Made by a program: the position numbers and the translations under genes | Notes under the pieces: model-generated | What the model saw: only the letters and a program-made list of their open reading frames with translations | The model's database searches: none | What the model was told of the DNA's origin: nothing | Origin: Agarivorans sp. Alg241-V36 | GTDB lineage: Bacteria > Pseudomonadota > Gammaproteobacteria > Enterobacterales > Celerinatantimonadaceae | Direction: 5' to 3' | Length of the DNA stretch: 64,000 nt | Assembly (NCBI RefSeq): GCF_900537085.1 | Contig: NZ_UNRE01000001.1 | Span: forward strand, 82,974 to 146,973 | Part shown: piece by piece, positions 46,656 to 55,992 of the stretch | Position numbering within the stretch: position 1 is the stretch's first letter | Layout of the letters: every line of letters begins with the position of its first letter

Positions 46656-46868
46656 ATGATAGAAGACACCTACCCAGAGTTAAGCTTTGAAGACACTTAT
46701 AAGGGATACACTATTTTCATAGAGAATAACGCTGACCAATATCGCGGCGGTTACGAGTACTCTATTGCTGATGGTAACAGCGAACTTGAACGCGGCTTGG
46801 TATTCTCGCTTGAGGTAGGCATAAAGGAAGCTAAAGCATTTATAGATTCCCTAGGTGCTGCTACCTAG
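46656..46868 (+). CDS. Small conserved hypothetical protein
   Basis: A 70-residue acidic protein starting at ATG 46656 behind a perfect GGAGG seven bases upstream, which makes translation likely. The sequence has a beta-strand/helix look: TYKGYTIFIENNADQYRGGY, then EYSIADGNSE and a final helix VGIKEAKAFIDSLG. Family not recognised. It may belong to the island or to the following gene. Confidence 0.6.
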   Translation: MIEDTYPELSFEDTYKGYTIFIENNADQYRGGYEYSIADGNSELERGLVFSLEVGIKEAKAFIDSLGAAT

Positions 46869-47010
46869 CTCTAGTGCCATATACATCATCTACGCTCAAT
46901 ACCTTGTTTGCGATGTTTTTCCAGTCAATCTCGATTAAACCTTGCTCTATAGCCTAGAATCATTACAGTGTGCCTCCCTTTGCTACTTTCGGCAGTTTTC
47001 TAGGATTATT

Positions 47011-47370
47011 ATGAAAAAGACTTACCCGCTTACTCATCCCAAGCTTAAATTGGCGCGCATTGTTGAAGCCGCTAAGTATGATGCTAAAAAATACATTCGC
47101 CGTGAGAAAAACAAAACCTTGCCTGCGGGTGCCGACTTTTGGGCCTTTGACTGTAAGTACGGTCCTACTCAAGAAGAAGCTGAAGAGATCCACGTTTCGC
47201 AAATTAATGCTTGTATGGATAAAGCCGAGCAGCAGCAATTGCCGTCGTTTTACTTAGAAATTATGGCTAAACCTGCCAACCGCCCAGAAAAGCCAGAGGT
47301 GGAAGAGTCGTCAGATCTTGACGATATTATCGCTAGCGCAGAGCAAGAAATAGATAAAGACGCCGAGTAA
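47011..47370 (+). CDS. DUF6172 family protein
   Basis: A 119-residue protein from ATG 47011 (MKKTYPLTHPKLKLARIVEA). The KYIRREKNKTLPAGADFWAF segment followed by DCKYGPTQEEAEEIH and FYLEIMAKP is typical of the small conserved DUF6172 proteins. The C-terminal ~30 residues are acidic. Function unknown. The longer frame upstream (from 46942) has no supporting ribosome-binding site. Confidence 0.7.
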   Translation: MKKTYPLTHPKLKLARIVEAAKYDAKKYIRREKNKTLPAGADFWAFDCKYGPTQEEAEEIHVSQINACMDKAEQQQLPSFYLEIMAKPANRPEKPEVEESSDLDDIIASAEQEIDKDAE

Positions 47371-47482
47371 CTCTAGAATTGCAAAAGGCTTGCTAGAGGC
47401 TTACTAAAAAATAGTAATGTTATGTTTAGTGCTGATGTGCAAACTAAACAAGTAAGCAGATACCACTGCCGTTATTGCAAAT

Positions 47483-47509
47483 AAAAAAGCCGCTTTAAAG
47501 CGGCTTTTT
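47483..47509. terminator. Bidirectional terminator between the DUF6172 gene and the amylopullulanase
   Basis: AAAAAGCCGC-TTTA-AAGCGGCTTTTT: perfect stem of ten or more pairs with A and T runs on both sides, so it serves both convergent genes. Confidence 0.9.
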
Positions 47510-47526
47510 AGATCTTAAGTTAAGTA

Positions 47527-50500
47527 CTAGCGCACCGTTAGGCTTATTGCCGCTGGGTCGGAGGCATCTAACACAAAGTCATAGCTACCTGCCGCTGCTG
47601 GGGTAAAGCTTAAGTTTGCTCCGCCGTCGAACAGTTGCAGCGGTAACTCTGGGTTTACCAGTGTCTCGGTACCACCACCGAGATTAATGCTAGTCCAATC
47701 TGGATCGGCTAACTTGAACAAGTAAGTTTGCACGTCTAATTGCACAGTAATCTCGTATTTACCGCTACCGTGATAAAGCATTTGGCTATCTGGGCCTGCG
47801 GCCCAGCCATTCATATCACCACGCAGGTAGACCGGCGTATATTGGTAGGGAGCATACGCTAAATCAGCTTCTACAATCAGTACCGGGTTAGCAGGGTCAT
47901 CGGCTTGTAAAATAAGTACTAAAGGAGTGGCTTCTTCAAGTGTAATACTTAAGTTTCCACCGCCAGAAGCAAGTGTTTTAAAGCTTGCGGCCTCTAGCTC
48001 TGCGCCATCTACCCCCGCACCAAAGTTTAGGTTAGCCCAATTAGCATCGGCCAACTTGAACTCGGTGGTTCCAGCAGGGAAGGTTGCACTCACATGGTAG
48101 CTATCAGCCCCCACAAACTCAAAGGCGAGGCTAGTATCCCAGCCATTTAAGTCTCCGCGTAGGTATACTGTTTCGCTGTATGGTTGAGCAGGCTCTTCGC
48201 CACCCACTAGTAGTAACTTCGCTTCAAATGGAGCTAGTTCTATTTCAACAATTCCAGCAGCAAAAGCGTATTGCTCGCTACTTTGCAGATCTTGGAAAGT
48301 GTTGTGGTTACCTAGCCCCATGTATTCAGGTGGCATTACGGCCAATTGAGTTGTCGCGGTCATGTTAGCAATATAGAGAACTTGCTGTTCACCGTAGCTC
48401 TTCATATCGGCATATAGTTCGCCAACGCTCAACACACTTAAGCGTTCACCTTGGCTAAGCGCTGGGTAACTTGCACGAAGCTGCATAAGCTCGGCGATGT
48501 AGTCGCGAAGCTCTGCTTGCTGGGCATTAGCAGTAAATACTTCTCCACCTTGCTCGCTGGCTAAGCCTTCCACTTTACCGCTAGAACGAGATACGTGGTC
48601 ATCACATAAACCGGCAATTGCTCCAGCGCCGCCGTCACTTGCACAATCTAACCTTTCTGCAAAGTTAGCCACTTCATCACCAATCTCATCACCGTAGTAC
48701 AGTGTAATTGGGCCGGTGTAAGCTGCTAAGAACGCATAAGCGGCTTTATGGCGTTGCCAGTACTCGGCATCACTAGGCTCAGCGATACCAGCACGTTGCA
48801 ATAAGTCGCCAAAGCGAACTAGATCGTGGTTGGTAATCATTAAGTTAGGAATGGCGTGCTCTGGGTATACAGCATGGGTATCAAATATACCTGCAAGTGT
48901 AGAGGCATCGGTGAAGAAGAAGCCATCTTCTTGCGCCGCAAAGTTTTGCACAACGCGGTAGCGACCAGGGAAATCAAAGGCGCTACACAAGCCATGCTGC
49001 TCATCGGTACCGTAACCGGTCTCGGCAATTTGGTCTTCGCCCGACCAAATTTCGGCCACCATGTAACCCAGTGGGTTAACCGTTTCGCCATTCATTTGGT
49101 AGCTTACGCCTTGCGAGGCTTCGGCCACTGACTGACGAATTTCGCCCCATGCGCCTACCGGTACTTGATAGGCTTGGTCTAAACGCCAGCCATCAATTTT
49201 CAGCTCTTCAATCCAGAATTTTGCCACTTCTTTGAAGAAGGCTAAATCTTCTGGGTAAACCGACTTACGACCTAATGTACCTTGGGCTGCTCCCGTCTCC
49301 GTAAGCGCTACGCCGTTTGGTGATACGTAGTCTTGAGCATTTGATTTAAAGTGACCAAATACTCCATCAAAGAAAACATACATGCCGCGAGCGTGAGCTT
49401 CATCAACCAAGGTTTTAGCTAACTGCATATCACCGAAGTTAGGGTCGATATTAAAGTAGTTAGTGGCAAAGTAGCCGGTTGCATCTAAGCGATCGGTCCA
49501 GTGTTCTTGGCCATCAACCGCTACCGTCTCAAACACTGGCGTGAACCAAACTGCATTCATACCCAGTGATTGAATGTAATCGAGCGAGTCGATAATACCT
49601 TGTAAGTCACCTTTGTGATGGCTGCTACCATAACCGGTACCGTAATCTGCATTACTGTCGCCGTCGATAAAGGCTTCGGTCATTACTTGGTAAATACGCA
49701 AGTCGTTGAACTTGGCTTGATCTTCGGCGGCACATTGGAAGGCGAGATAGTCATACTCTGGCTCTTCGCTATAAGCTTGGAAAGCCGCTAAGCGAGTTGC
49801 GTATTCATTACCATCTACCGTTACCGAAACAGCACGCTCTGGGTAGGTCGTCAGATTAAGCTGTAAATCAGCCTCTACCACTTTGTTTAGCGCACCATCA
49901 CGAATGATGTAGTTGAAACAACCGTCTAATGTGGCTAGGTCAACTTCCCAGTAAGGGCCGTACTCATCATAACCCACTGGTGCGATGCTTTGATCGGCCC
50001 AGTCTAGAGTCATGCTTGGATCTGCTGCGCTACAGCTTGCATCATTCCAGATGTATAGCGACCAACTTGCGTACTTAGTAGCAGGGTCAGCCACTGGCGA
50101 CTCCGCATCAACAAAGCTAATCACCGCTTTTCCGTCGGCCACTACTGGCTCTGGGATCTCGGTTTTAACTGTGCCAATTTCACACACATTTAAAGTAGCT
50201 TGGTCACCCGATACATCTAGGTTAAAGGCATAACGGCCTTCACTAAGCGTAATGCTGTTATTGCTTAAACCTGCGTCACCGCGGGTTGCGGTGTATTCAA
50301 CATCAGTTTCTAGCTCAATCAAGCTGTCGTCTTGCACCACAAAATACTGAGTGCCCCAATCGTCGGTAGCCAGCTTGAACATGAAGGTACCGTTAAATTC
50401 AGCTACCGCTTGGTAAAGGTTATTGCCTTTGTAGTTAAATGCGTAAGCTGCATCCCAAGCCCAACCTGAGTTTTCACCACGAATGGCTAAGGCTTCGGCC

Positions 50501-53500
50501 AGTGGGCCTGCTTCGCCTACCGTAGCTAACTCGCTACATACCGCGCCAGCGTTGGCAAAGCTTACCGCTAAAGTAGGCGCTGCGGTGTCGGCTGCATTTA
50601 GGGTTAAGGTGTAGTCTGATGATGTAGCGACGCTTAAGCTTAAGTTGTCGTTGCTACCCGGTTGCAGTGTTACGCTTTCACCACCAGCCACCAAGGCCAG
50701 ACCACCGCCCAAATTAACCGTGCTCCAATCGGCACTGGCTACTTTAAAGCCATAATCACCTGCAGCTAGATTAACAGTTTGGCTGTAGATACCACTGCCG
50801 TTGTAAGCAAACGGTAGGCTTTCGTCCCAACCGTTCATGTCACCACGCAGTAATACCGTGGTATCGCCATAAGGCGCTTCTTCAACTTGAGCAGTAATGC
50901 TTACCGTTGCAATGCTTGGGTCAGCCTTATCGATGGCAAAGCTGATTAGGTATTGGCCATCTTGCTCAATGGTCACACTTAAGTTGTCAGCTCCAGTCAC
51001 AATCGGCAACGAGCCTTGGGCAACTGCAGCACTGTAACCGCCGTAATTAACCCCTTGCGCGCCCCAATCTGCGTCGGCAAATTTGAACTCGTAGCTGCCT
51101 GCCACCAAATCAACCAAAGCGCGGTATTCACCATCGTAAACGTATTCTAGAGGGTTGTCGGTAGACCAACTGTTCATGCCACCACGTAGGTACACCACGG
51201 TGTCGCCAAAGGTAGGTTGTGCTGGGTCGTACTTATCAACAACCGGAATACCTGCACCTTGCTCTTCACCTTGTGGCAGAACAAATACTACGCTGCTGTA
51301 GGCAGGCACGTTAATCGCGCTGCCGTTAACACTTGCCGAAGCCAGTACTGAATCAACAGACTGGGCCTGAGCAGGGTGTAACTCTAAACCAGCAATGCCA
51401 GTATCAAAGCCAAGCAATTCTGCGCCGGCATTAAAGGCAATTAAGATAGCGTCGTAGTTAGGGTCAAGATCTTCAAGCCCTGCGCCATCGTTCACCGACA
51501 TAAGAATTAGACCCGGCGTTTGTGCGCTACCCATGTTGTGGTAATCCACACGAGTATTAATCGCATCGGCGCTGCCCAAACCAATTAATGGTGTGGAGTT
51601 ACGCAGTGCTAAATACTCGTTAAACACCGCTTTAGCTTGGGCGATATCCCCAGCGGCTACGTCGGTGCTTGGGTCAGCAATAATCTGATCAATTAGTGGG
51701 TAGTTTCCGTCTAGGCCGTCTTTACCGTAACGGGGTAAACCCACATTCCAGTTGTTGTCTTGAGCGGTGAAATCTACCTTGTTGTACCAATCACCCGAGT
51801 CATAGCTGTCTCGCTCCATAGATTTAGAACGAAGAACATCTGAACCCATGTGAATAAATGGCACACCTTGGCCTAATAGCGGGAAGCTTAAGGCGAAGCT
51901 TTGTGCACGAACGCGATCGCTAGGGCTCATGCCACTAGGCAGTTTGTATTGGTTAATGTCCCACAGCGTTTGATTATCGTGCTTAGAAACATAAGACACT
52001 GCTTCTAAAGGTGAAGCGGTGTAACCGGTAGGCTGACCGTTGTAGTCAACCTCGCTGCCTAATACCACTTGGTCATTAGCATCGATGAGTTTAAAGCTAG
52101 ACAACAAACCGGCCAGCTCTACCCGTGCAATGTCGGTATGCTGCAGCAATACTAGCTTGGTTGCATCGTCGCTGGCGTTTAGCTCGTTTGGATCGTGGAA
52201 TAAACCATTGGCCAAACCTTGAGAACCGCGAATAGCTTCGGCGCTATCAAATGGGCTGCCGCCACGAACCACATCACGCATCCGATCTGAGAATGAACCA
52301 ATGCCCGTACCGGCTAAGTTAAGTTGAGTAGCTTGAACAAAACGTGCATCGTTTTGTACTTCACCAAAGTTCCAACCTTCACCATAAAAGTAGTTGTCTG
52401 GATCTGCCGCTTTAACTGCCGCTAAAGATTCTTCCATAGCCGCTAAAGGCTGATGACCCATTAGGTCAAAGCGGAAAGCGTCAATGCCGTAATCACGCGT
52501 CCAAATAACCAAGGTGTCTTTCATCAACTTGGCCATCATGGCGTGTTCGGTGGCGGTGTTATCACAACAAGTAGAGGTTTCTACCGCACCGGTAATGGCG
52601 TTGCGGCGCTGGTAATAACCCGGAACCACTTTATCCAGCACTGATTTATCGTTTAGGCCAGACGCATTAGTGTGGTTATACACAACATCCATGGCTACCC
52701 GTAAACCCATTTCGTGCACAGATTGCACCATGGCACGGAATTCTTTAATTCGCGCAAAACCATCTGGGTTGCTAGCGTAGCTACCTTCTGGCGCGCCAAA
52801 GTGGAATGGGTCGTAACCCCAGTTAAAGCCGTCTAACCAGCGCAATGAGTCAACAATATCGTCGGCACATTGGGTGCTAGGGTCACAGGCTTCTAACAAG
52901 TTGGCAATCACCGCGCCATTAGATTCAACACCACACAAGGCGTTGTCTGGCTGAATGCTACATAACTTGCCTACTGTGTCGCTAATTTCAACACGGCGAG
53001 CTTCGTCTTCTTCAACGGTGGCAATGTCAAAAGCAGGCAACAGGTGTAGGTGAGTAAGGCCGGCTTGTTTTAGCTCGGCAAGATGCTGCATTGGTGCAGA
53101 ATCTAGCTCGGTAAAGGCGAGGTACTTACCGCGGTTTTCTTCACTGGTAGATACATCATGCGCACTAAAGTCACGCACATGTGCTTCGTAAATGCTCATG
53201 CTGGTCATAGGCAGTTCAGGCACTACGTGACCATCCCAACCCGCTGGTTTAGTTTTACTGTCTTCCAGGTCAACCACTTGCGAATACAGTGAGTTAGTCG
53301 CCAAGCTTAGTGAGTAGGGGTCGGTAACCTCTAGTGTTTCTACTTCACCTGAAGCCGGGTGATAAACCTCGACCACGTAACGGTAATATTGGCCGTGTTT
53401 AACTCGCGTATCAACCAACCAAGTACCTAAGTCAGCTTGCCACTCCATAGAGTAAGCACGCTTGGCTTTTTTACGTTTGTTGTAAGTTTGCAAAGTTACC

Positions 53501-54720
53501 GATTGAGCTGTTGGTGCCCAAAGCTGGAACTGATAACCTTTTTGACTAGGGCTTACACCCAGCTGAACAGCATCATCATTAGCTGCGGCATATAAGCTAT
53601 CTAGCGCGCCGGCAAACTGCACTTCAGTGGTTTTATATACATAGCCTTCGGCGGTAAGCGCCATCGCTACCACTTCGCCTTTTAGCAAGCTTTTTAGGTC
53701 TGCATCATCTGGCAGCTGGTAAGCCGAGCTAAAGTCTAGGTGAGGGAAGGCAGCTTGCGCTTCGTCACTCACTTGACCCGGCTCTAGCATCACCATTTGG
53801 TAAGCACCATCTACGGTGCCGTCACTGTTTACCGTAAAGCTACCATCGGCAGACGAGTACAAACGTACATAATCAGCGGCAATGGCATCTGCCCAAACCA
53901 AAGTATTGGCATCAACTAAATGCGCTGAGGCATTAATAATGCCCAAACCAGGAGGGTTTGTATTCCAAGCCTCTTCGCGGCTATCAAATACTTGGCTATT
54001 TCCTTGAATAACGCTCACTGTACGATCGGTGAACTGATCAAAAGAAATGGCTAAGTCTGCATCAATCAGCTTAGAGAGGCTGCCGTCACGAATAATCAGG
54101 TTGGCACAGCCAGACTCTTTATTTAAGTCTACTTCCCAATACGGACCATATTGGTCATGACCAGCTGGTACCAATGATTGGTCGGCCCACTCAGCATTTA
54201 GTGCCGATTCGGCAATCGCATCACAAGCAGCGTTGTTCCATAAATGAAGCGACCACGAAGCATAGTCTGCAGCAGGATCTTCTCGAGTCGCTGCAGCTGG
54301 GTCAATATAGTTCAAACGCAGCTGATTTGGGCCAGCAAGTACTAGCTCTGTTGGCGGAGTTAAATCAATATTTGGATTAGCCACCGGTGGGAAATGAGCT
54401 TCCCAAGGCTTATCGACACAGGCAACAACCAGCTGCATGTAGTCTTGTTCGGCCATAACGTCTTGTTCGGGCGTTACCGTACACGACTGCGTCATCGGCT
54501 CGTCAACAACAGCAACGGTAAAGGCTTGCTCTGCTGGTAATTTGGTTTTAAATACAAAAGGGCCATCTTCGGTGATGGCCAATGGTTTTTTCTCGTTTAA
54601 CTGTAGGCTTAACTTGCCGTTTAAGCCCTCAACGTCTCCGCCAACGTTATAACACGCCGTTAGGAGAAGCGATCCAGCCACTACTGCTGAATGCTTTGTC
54701 CACCCGCTGAATATAATCAT
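47527..54720 (-). CDS. Giant dual-catalytic amylopullulanase lipoprotein (two GH13 domains)
   Basis: A 2397-residue secreted lipoprotein (lipobox LLTAC near residue 23). In order: a small beta domain; a PUD-type starch-binding module (~120-240); CBM48-like and pullulanase N-domains (~390-480); a pullulanase-type GH13 core with MDVVYNHT (~678), FRFDLMGHQ (nucleophile Asp ~750), GEGWNFGE (~779) and SKHDNQT (~911); three repeats starting TVVYLRGGMNSW (~1173), TVLLRGDMNGWD (~1287) and ALAIRGENSGWAW (~1412); a second PUD module (~1537-1630); a complete alpha-amylase-type GH13 core with FDGVFGHF (~1785), DGWRLDQA (~1842), VAEIWSG (~1886) and TNHDLVRF (~1960); and two more repeats, TVYLRGDLNGWD (~2182) and TPVYLRGDMNGWA (~2295). 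Both active sites look intact. It should debranch and hydrolyse starch/glycogen at the outer membrane. Typical pullulanases are about half this length. Confidence 0.93.
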   Translation of the reverse strand: MIIFSGWTKHSAVVAGSLLLTACYNVGGDVEGLNGKLSLQLNEKKPLAITEDGPFVFKTKLPAEQAFTVAVVDEPMTQSCTVTPEQDVMAEQDYMQLVVACVDKPWEAHFPPVANPNIDLTPPTELVLAGPNQLRLNYIDPAAATREDPAADYASWSLHLWNNAACDAIAESALNAEWADQSLVPAGHDQYGPYWEVDLNKESGCANLIIRDGSLSKLIDADLAISFDQFTDRTVSVIQGNSQVFDSREEAWNTNPPGLGIINASAHLVDANTLVWADAIAADYVRLYSSADGSFTVNSDGTVDGAYQMVMLEPGQVSDEAQAAFPHLDFSSAYQLPDDADLKSLLKGEVVAMALTAEGYVYKTTEVQFAGALDSLYAAANDDAVQLGVSPSQKGYQFQLWAPTAQSVTLQTYNKRKKAKRAYSMEWQADLGTWLVDTRVKHGQYYRYVVEVYHPASGEVETLEVTDPYSLSLATNSLYSQVVDLEDSKTKPAGWDGHVVPELPMTSMSIYEAHVRDFSAHDVSTSEENRGKYLAFTELDSAPMQHLAELKQAGLTHLHLLPAFDIATVEEDEARRVEISDTVGKLCSIQPDNALCGVESNGAVIANLLEACDPSTQCADDIVDSLRWLDGFNWGYDPFHFGAPEGSYASNPDGFARIKEFRAMVQSVHEMGLRVAMDVVYNHTNASGLNDKSVLDKVVPGYYQRRNAITGAVETSTCCDNTATEHAMMAKLMKDTLVIWTRDYGIDAFRFDLMGHQPLAAMEESLAAVKAADPDNYFYGEGWNFGEVQNDARFVQATQLNLAGTGIGSFSDRMRDVVRGGSPFDSAEAIRGSQGLANGLFHDPNELNASDDATKLVLLQHTDIARVELAGLLSSFKLIDANDQVVLGSEVDYNGQPTGYTASPLEAVSYVSKHDNQTLWDINQYKLPSGMSPSDRVRAQSFALSFPLLGQGVPFIHMGSDVLRSKSMERDSYDSGDWYNKVDFTAQDNNWNVGLPRYGKDGLDGNYPLIDQIIADPSTDVAAGDIAQAKAVFNEYLALRNSTPLIGLGSADAINTRVDYHNMGSAQTPGLILMSVNDGAGLEDLDPNYDAILIAFNAGAELLGFDTGIAGLELHPAQAQSVDSVLASASVNGSAINVPAYSSVVFVLPQGEEQGAGIPVVDKYDPAQPTFGDTVVYLRGGMNSWSTDNPLEYVYDGEYRALVDLVAGSYEFKFADADWGAQGVNYGGYSAAVAQGSLPIVTGADNLSVTIEQDGQYLISFAIDKADPSIATVSITAQVEEAPYGDTTVLLRGDMNGWDESLPFAYNGSGIYSQTVNLAAGDYGFKVASADWSTVNLGGGLALVAGGESVTLQPGSNDNLSLSVATSSDYTLTLNAADTAAPTLAVSFANAGAVCSELATVGEAGPLAEALAIRGENSGWAWDAAYAFNYKGNNLYQAVAEFNGTFMFKLATDDWGTQYFVVQDDSLIELETDVEYTATRGDAGLSNNSITLSEGRYAFNLDVSGDQATLNVCEIGTVKTEIPEPVVADGKAVISFVDAESPVADPATKYASWSLYIWNDASCSAADPSMTLDWADQSIAPVGYDEYGPYWEVDLATLDGCFNYIIRDGALNKVVEADLQLNLTTYPERAVSVTVDGNEYATRLAAFQAYSEEPEYDYLAFQCAAEDQAKFNDLRIYQVMTEAFIDGDSNADYGTGYGSSHHKGDLQGIIDSLDYIQSLGMNAVWFTPVFETVAVDGQEHWTDRLDATGYFATNYFNIDPNFGDMQLAKTLVDEAHARGMYVFFDGVFGHFKSNAQDYVSPNGVALTETGAAQGTLGRKSVYPEDLAFFKEVAKFWIEELKIDGWRLDQAYQVPVGAWGEIRQSVAEASQGVSYQMNGETVNPLGYMVAEIWSGEDQIAETGYGTDEQHGLCSAFDFPGRYRVVQNFAAQEDGFFFTDASTLAGIFDTHAVYPEHAIPNLMITNHDLVRFGDLLQRAGIAEPSDAEYWQRHKAAYAFLAAYTGPITLYYGDEIGDEVANFAERLDCASDGGAGAIAGLCDDHVSRSSGKVEGLASEQGGEVFTANAQQAELRDYIAELMQLRASYPALSQGERLSVLSVGELYADMKSYGEQQVLYIANMTATTQLAVMPPEYMGLGNHNTFQDLQSSEQYAFAAGIVEIELAPFEAKLLLVGGEEPAQPYSETVYLRGDLNGWDTSLAFEFVGADSYHVSATFPAGTTEFKLADANWANLNFGAGVDGAELEAASFKTLASGGGNLSITLEEATPLVLILQADDPANPVLIVEADLAYAPYQYTPVYLRGDMNGWAAGPDSQMLYHGSGKYEITVQLDVQTYLFKLADPDWTSINLGGGTETLVNPELPLQLFDGGANLSFTPAAAGSYDFVLDASDPAAISLTVR

Positions 54721-54930
54721 CTACAACATATCCTTGTTGTGTTTGGTTTGCTGCCAGTAAGTCTTCCTACTACTTAATGGGCTCTGGCAGATTAGCTGCC
54801 CTAACAAGGGCAAAACGGCACAAAGATAGTTCAGCCAGCGTGAGTTTTTTGTGACCTAGCACGCCCTTTGAAACTTTACAAAAAAGCTAGAAAATCAGCT
54901 AAATACGACCGAGCTAGGCTGTGCCTGATA

Positions 54931-54942
54931 GAAAACGCTTTC
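54931..54942. promoter_or_regulatory. LacI-family operator-like palindrome upstream of the amylopullulanase
   Basis: GAAAACGCTTTC is a CG-centred near-perfect palindrome of the type bound by LacI/GalR-family repressors (one mismatch between half-sites). It lies about 210 bases upstream of the amylopullulanase start and about 145 bases before endA, in a 367-bp gap. A maltodextrin- or starch-responsive repressor is the natural guess; the repressor is not in this window. Confidence 0.45.
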
Positions 54943-55087
54943 AAAACCAACAAAGTTTTTTTTACTTTTTTTGTCAATAAATGCCCGCCAATCAAACAAA
55001 GCTGAATGCACTTATTGATAGTTAGCTGTACACCCTAGCCACATGCTAAATTTTCAGCTGCTTTTTACGGTTATTTATAAGATTAAG

Positions 55088-55855
55088 ATGTACTTAAAAA
55101 CAGCCCTTAGTAGCCTAGGCCGCTATGCCTTATTGCTTGCTTTAGTTTCGCCCATGCTGGTAACTGCCGCCGGCAATCAAAACATTGAATCCTTTACCAC
55201 CGCCAAGCAGCTATTGTTGCAAGAGGTTTATACTGAGCCGAGCACTCGCCATACCCTGTATTGCGGCGCTAAATTTGACGAGCAAAAGAACGTCACACTT
55301 CCACCCGGCTTTGCCACTGGTAAGTATCTGAATCGACTAAGGCGTTACGAAACTGAACATGTAGTGCCTGCAGAAAACTTTGGCCGCAGCTTTGTAGAGT
55401 GGCGAGAAGGTGACCCCAAATGTGTGAATAGCAAAGGAAAGGCATACAAAGGTAGGCGCTGCGCTGAGAAAACCAATGCTGAATACCGCTTAATGCAAGC
55501 CGACATGTATAACCTTTATCCGGCTATTGGTGCGGTAAATGCGGCGCGATCTAACTACAACTTCACCATACTAAGCGCCCAAGCTTCAAGCTTTGGAACT
55601 TGCGACATGCGCATAGAGACGCGCAAAGTACAACCTCCAGAAACAGCGCGAGGTCCCATAGCACGTAGTTATTTGTACATGGATGCAACTTACAAGCGTT
55701 TTAATATGAGTAATAGTCAGCGCAAACTGATGGAAGCCTGGGACAAGCAATACCCAGTTAGCCCCCAAGAATGCCTTAGAGCCGGTCGCATAGCGCGCAG
55801 CCAGCAGAATACCAACCAGATTCTTCAATCACGCTGTGAAATATTGAATAACTAA
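55088..55855 (+). CDS. endA: Endonuclease I (secreted/periplasmic DNase)
   Basis: A 255-residue nuclease from ATG 55088 with a signal peptide ending LVTAA. The beta-beta-alpha metal fold shows TEHVVPAENFG (catalytic His region), KTNAEYRLMQADMYNLYPAI and GAVNAARSNYNF, plus a FGTCDMRIE segment; paired cysteines outside the core suit export. EndA/NucM enzymes cut double-stranded DNA non-specifically in the periplasm or outside. An upstream ATG at 55043 is possible but would place the signal peptide internally. Confidence 0.92.
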   Translation: MYLKTALSSLGRYALLLALVSPMLVTAAGNQNIESFTTAKQLLLQEVYTEPSTRHTLYCGAKFDEQKNVTLPPGFATGKYLNRLRRYETEHVVPAENFGRSFVEWREGDPKCVNSKGKAYKGRRCAEKTNAEYRLMQADMYNLYPAIGAVNAARSNYNFTILSAQASSFGTCDMRIETRKVQPPETARGPIARSYLYMDATYKRFNMSNSQRKLMEAWDKQYPVSPQECLRAGRIARSQQNTNQILQSRCEILNN

Positions 55856-55992
55856 AACACTAAATCTGTGCTGCTGATGGGGTTTGGCTTTAGAGATAAT
55901 CTCATAAATGCGCAGTGCAACCCTTTATAAAGCATGGATTTAGTGAATAATGGCAGGGTAAAATTTTTGTACTGTTCACGCTAAAGCACACT

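Noticed and set aside
48856..49131. Open frames on the opposite strand of the amylopullulanase
   Set aside because: They lie entirely within the coding region of a strongly supported gene, and have no ribosome-binding site or family motif.
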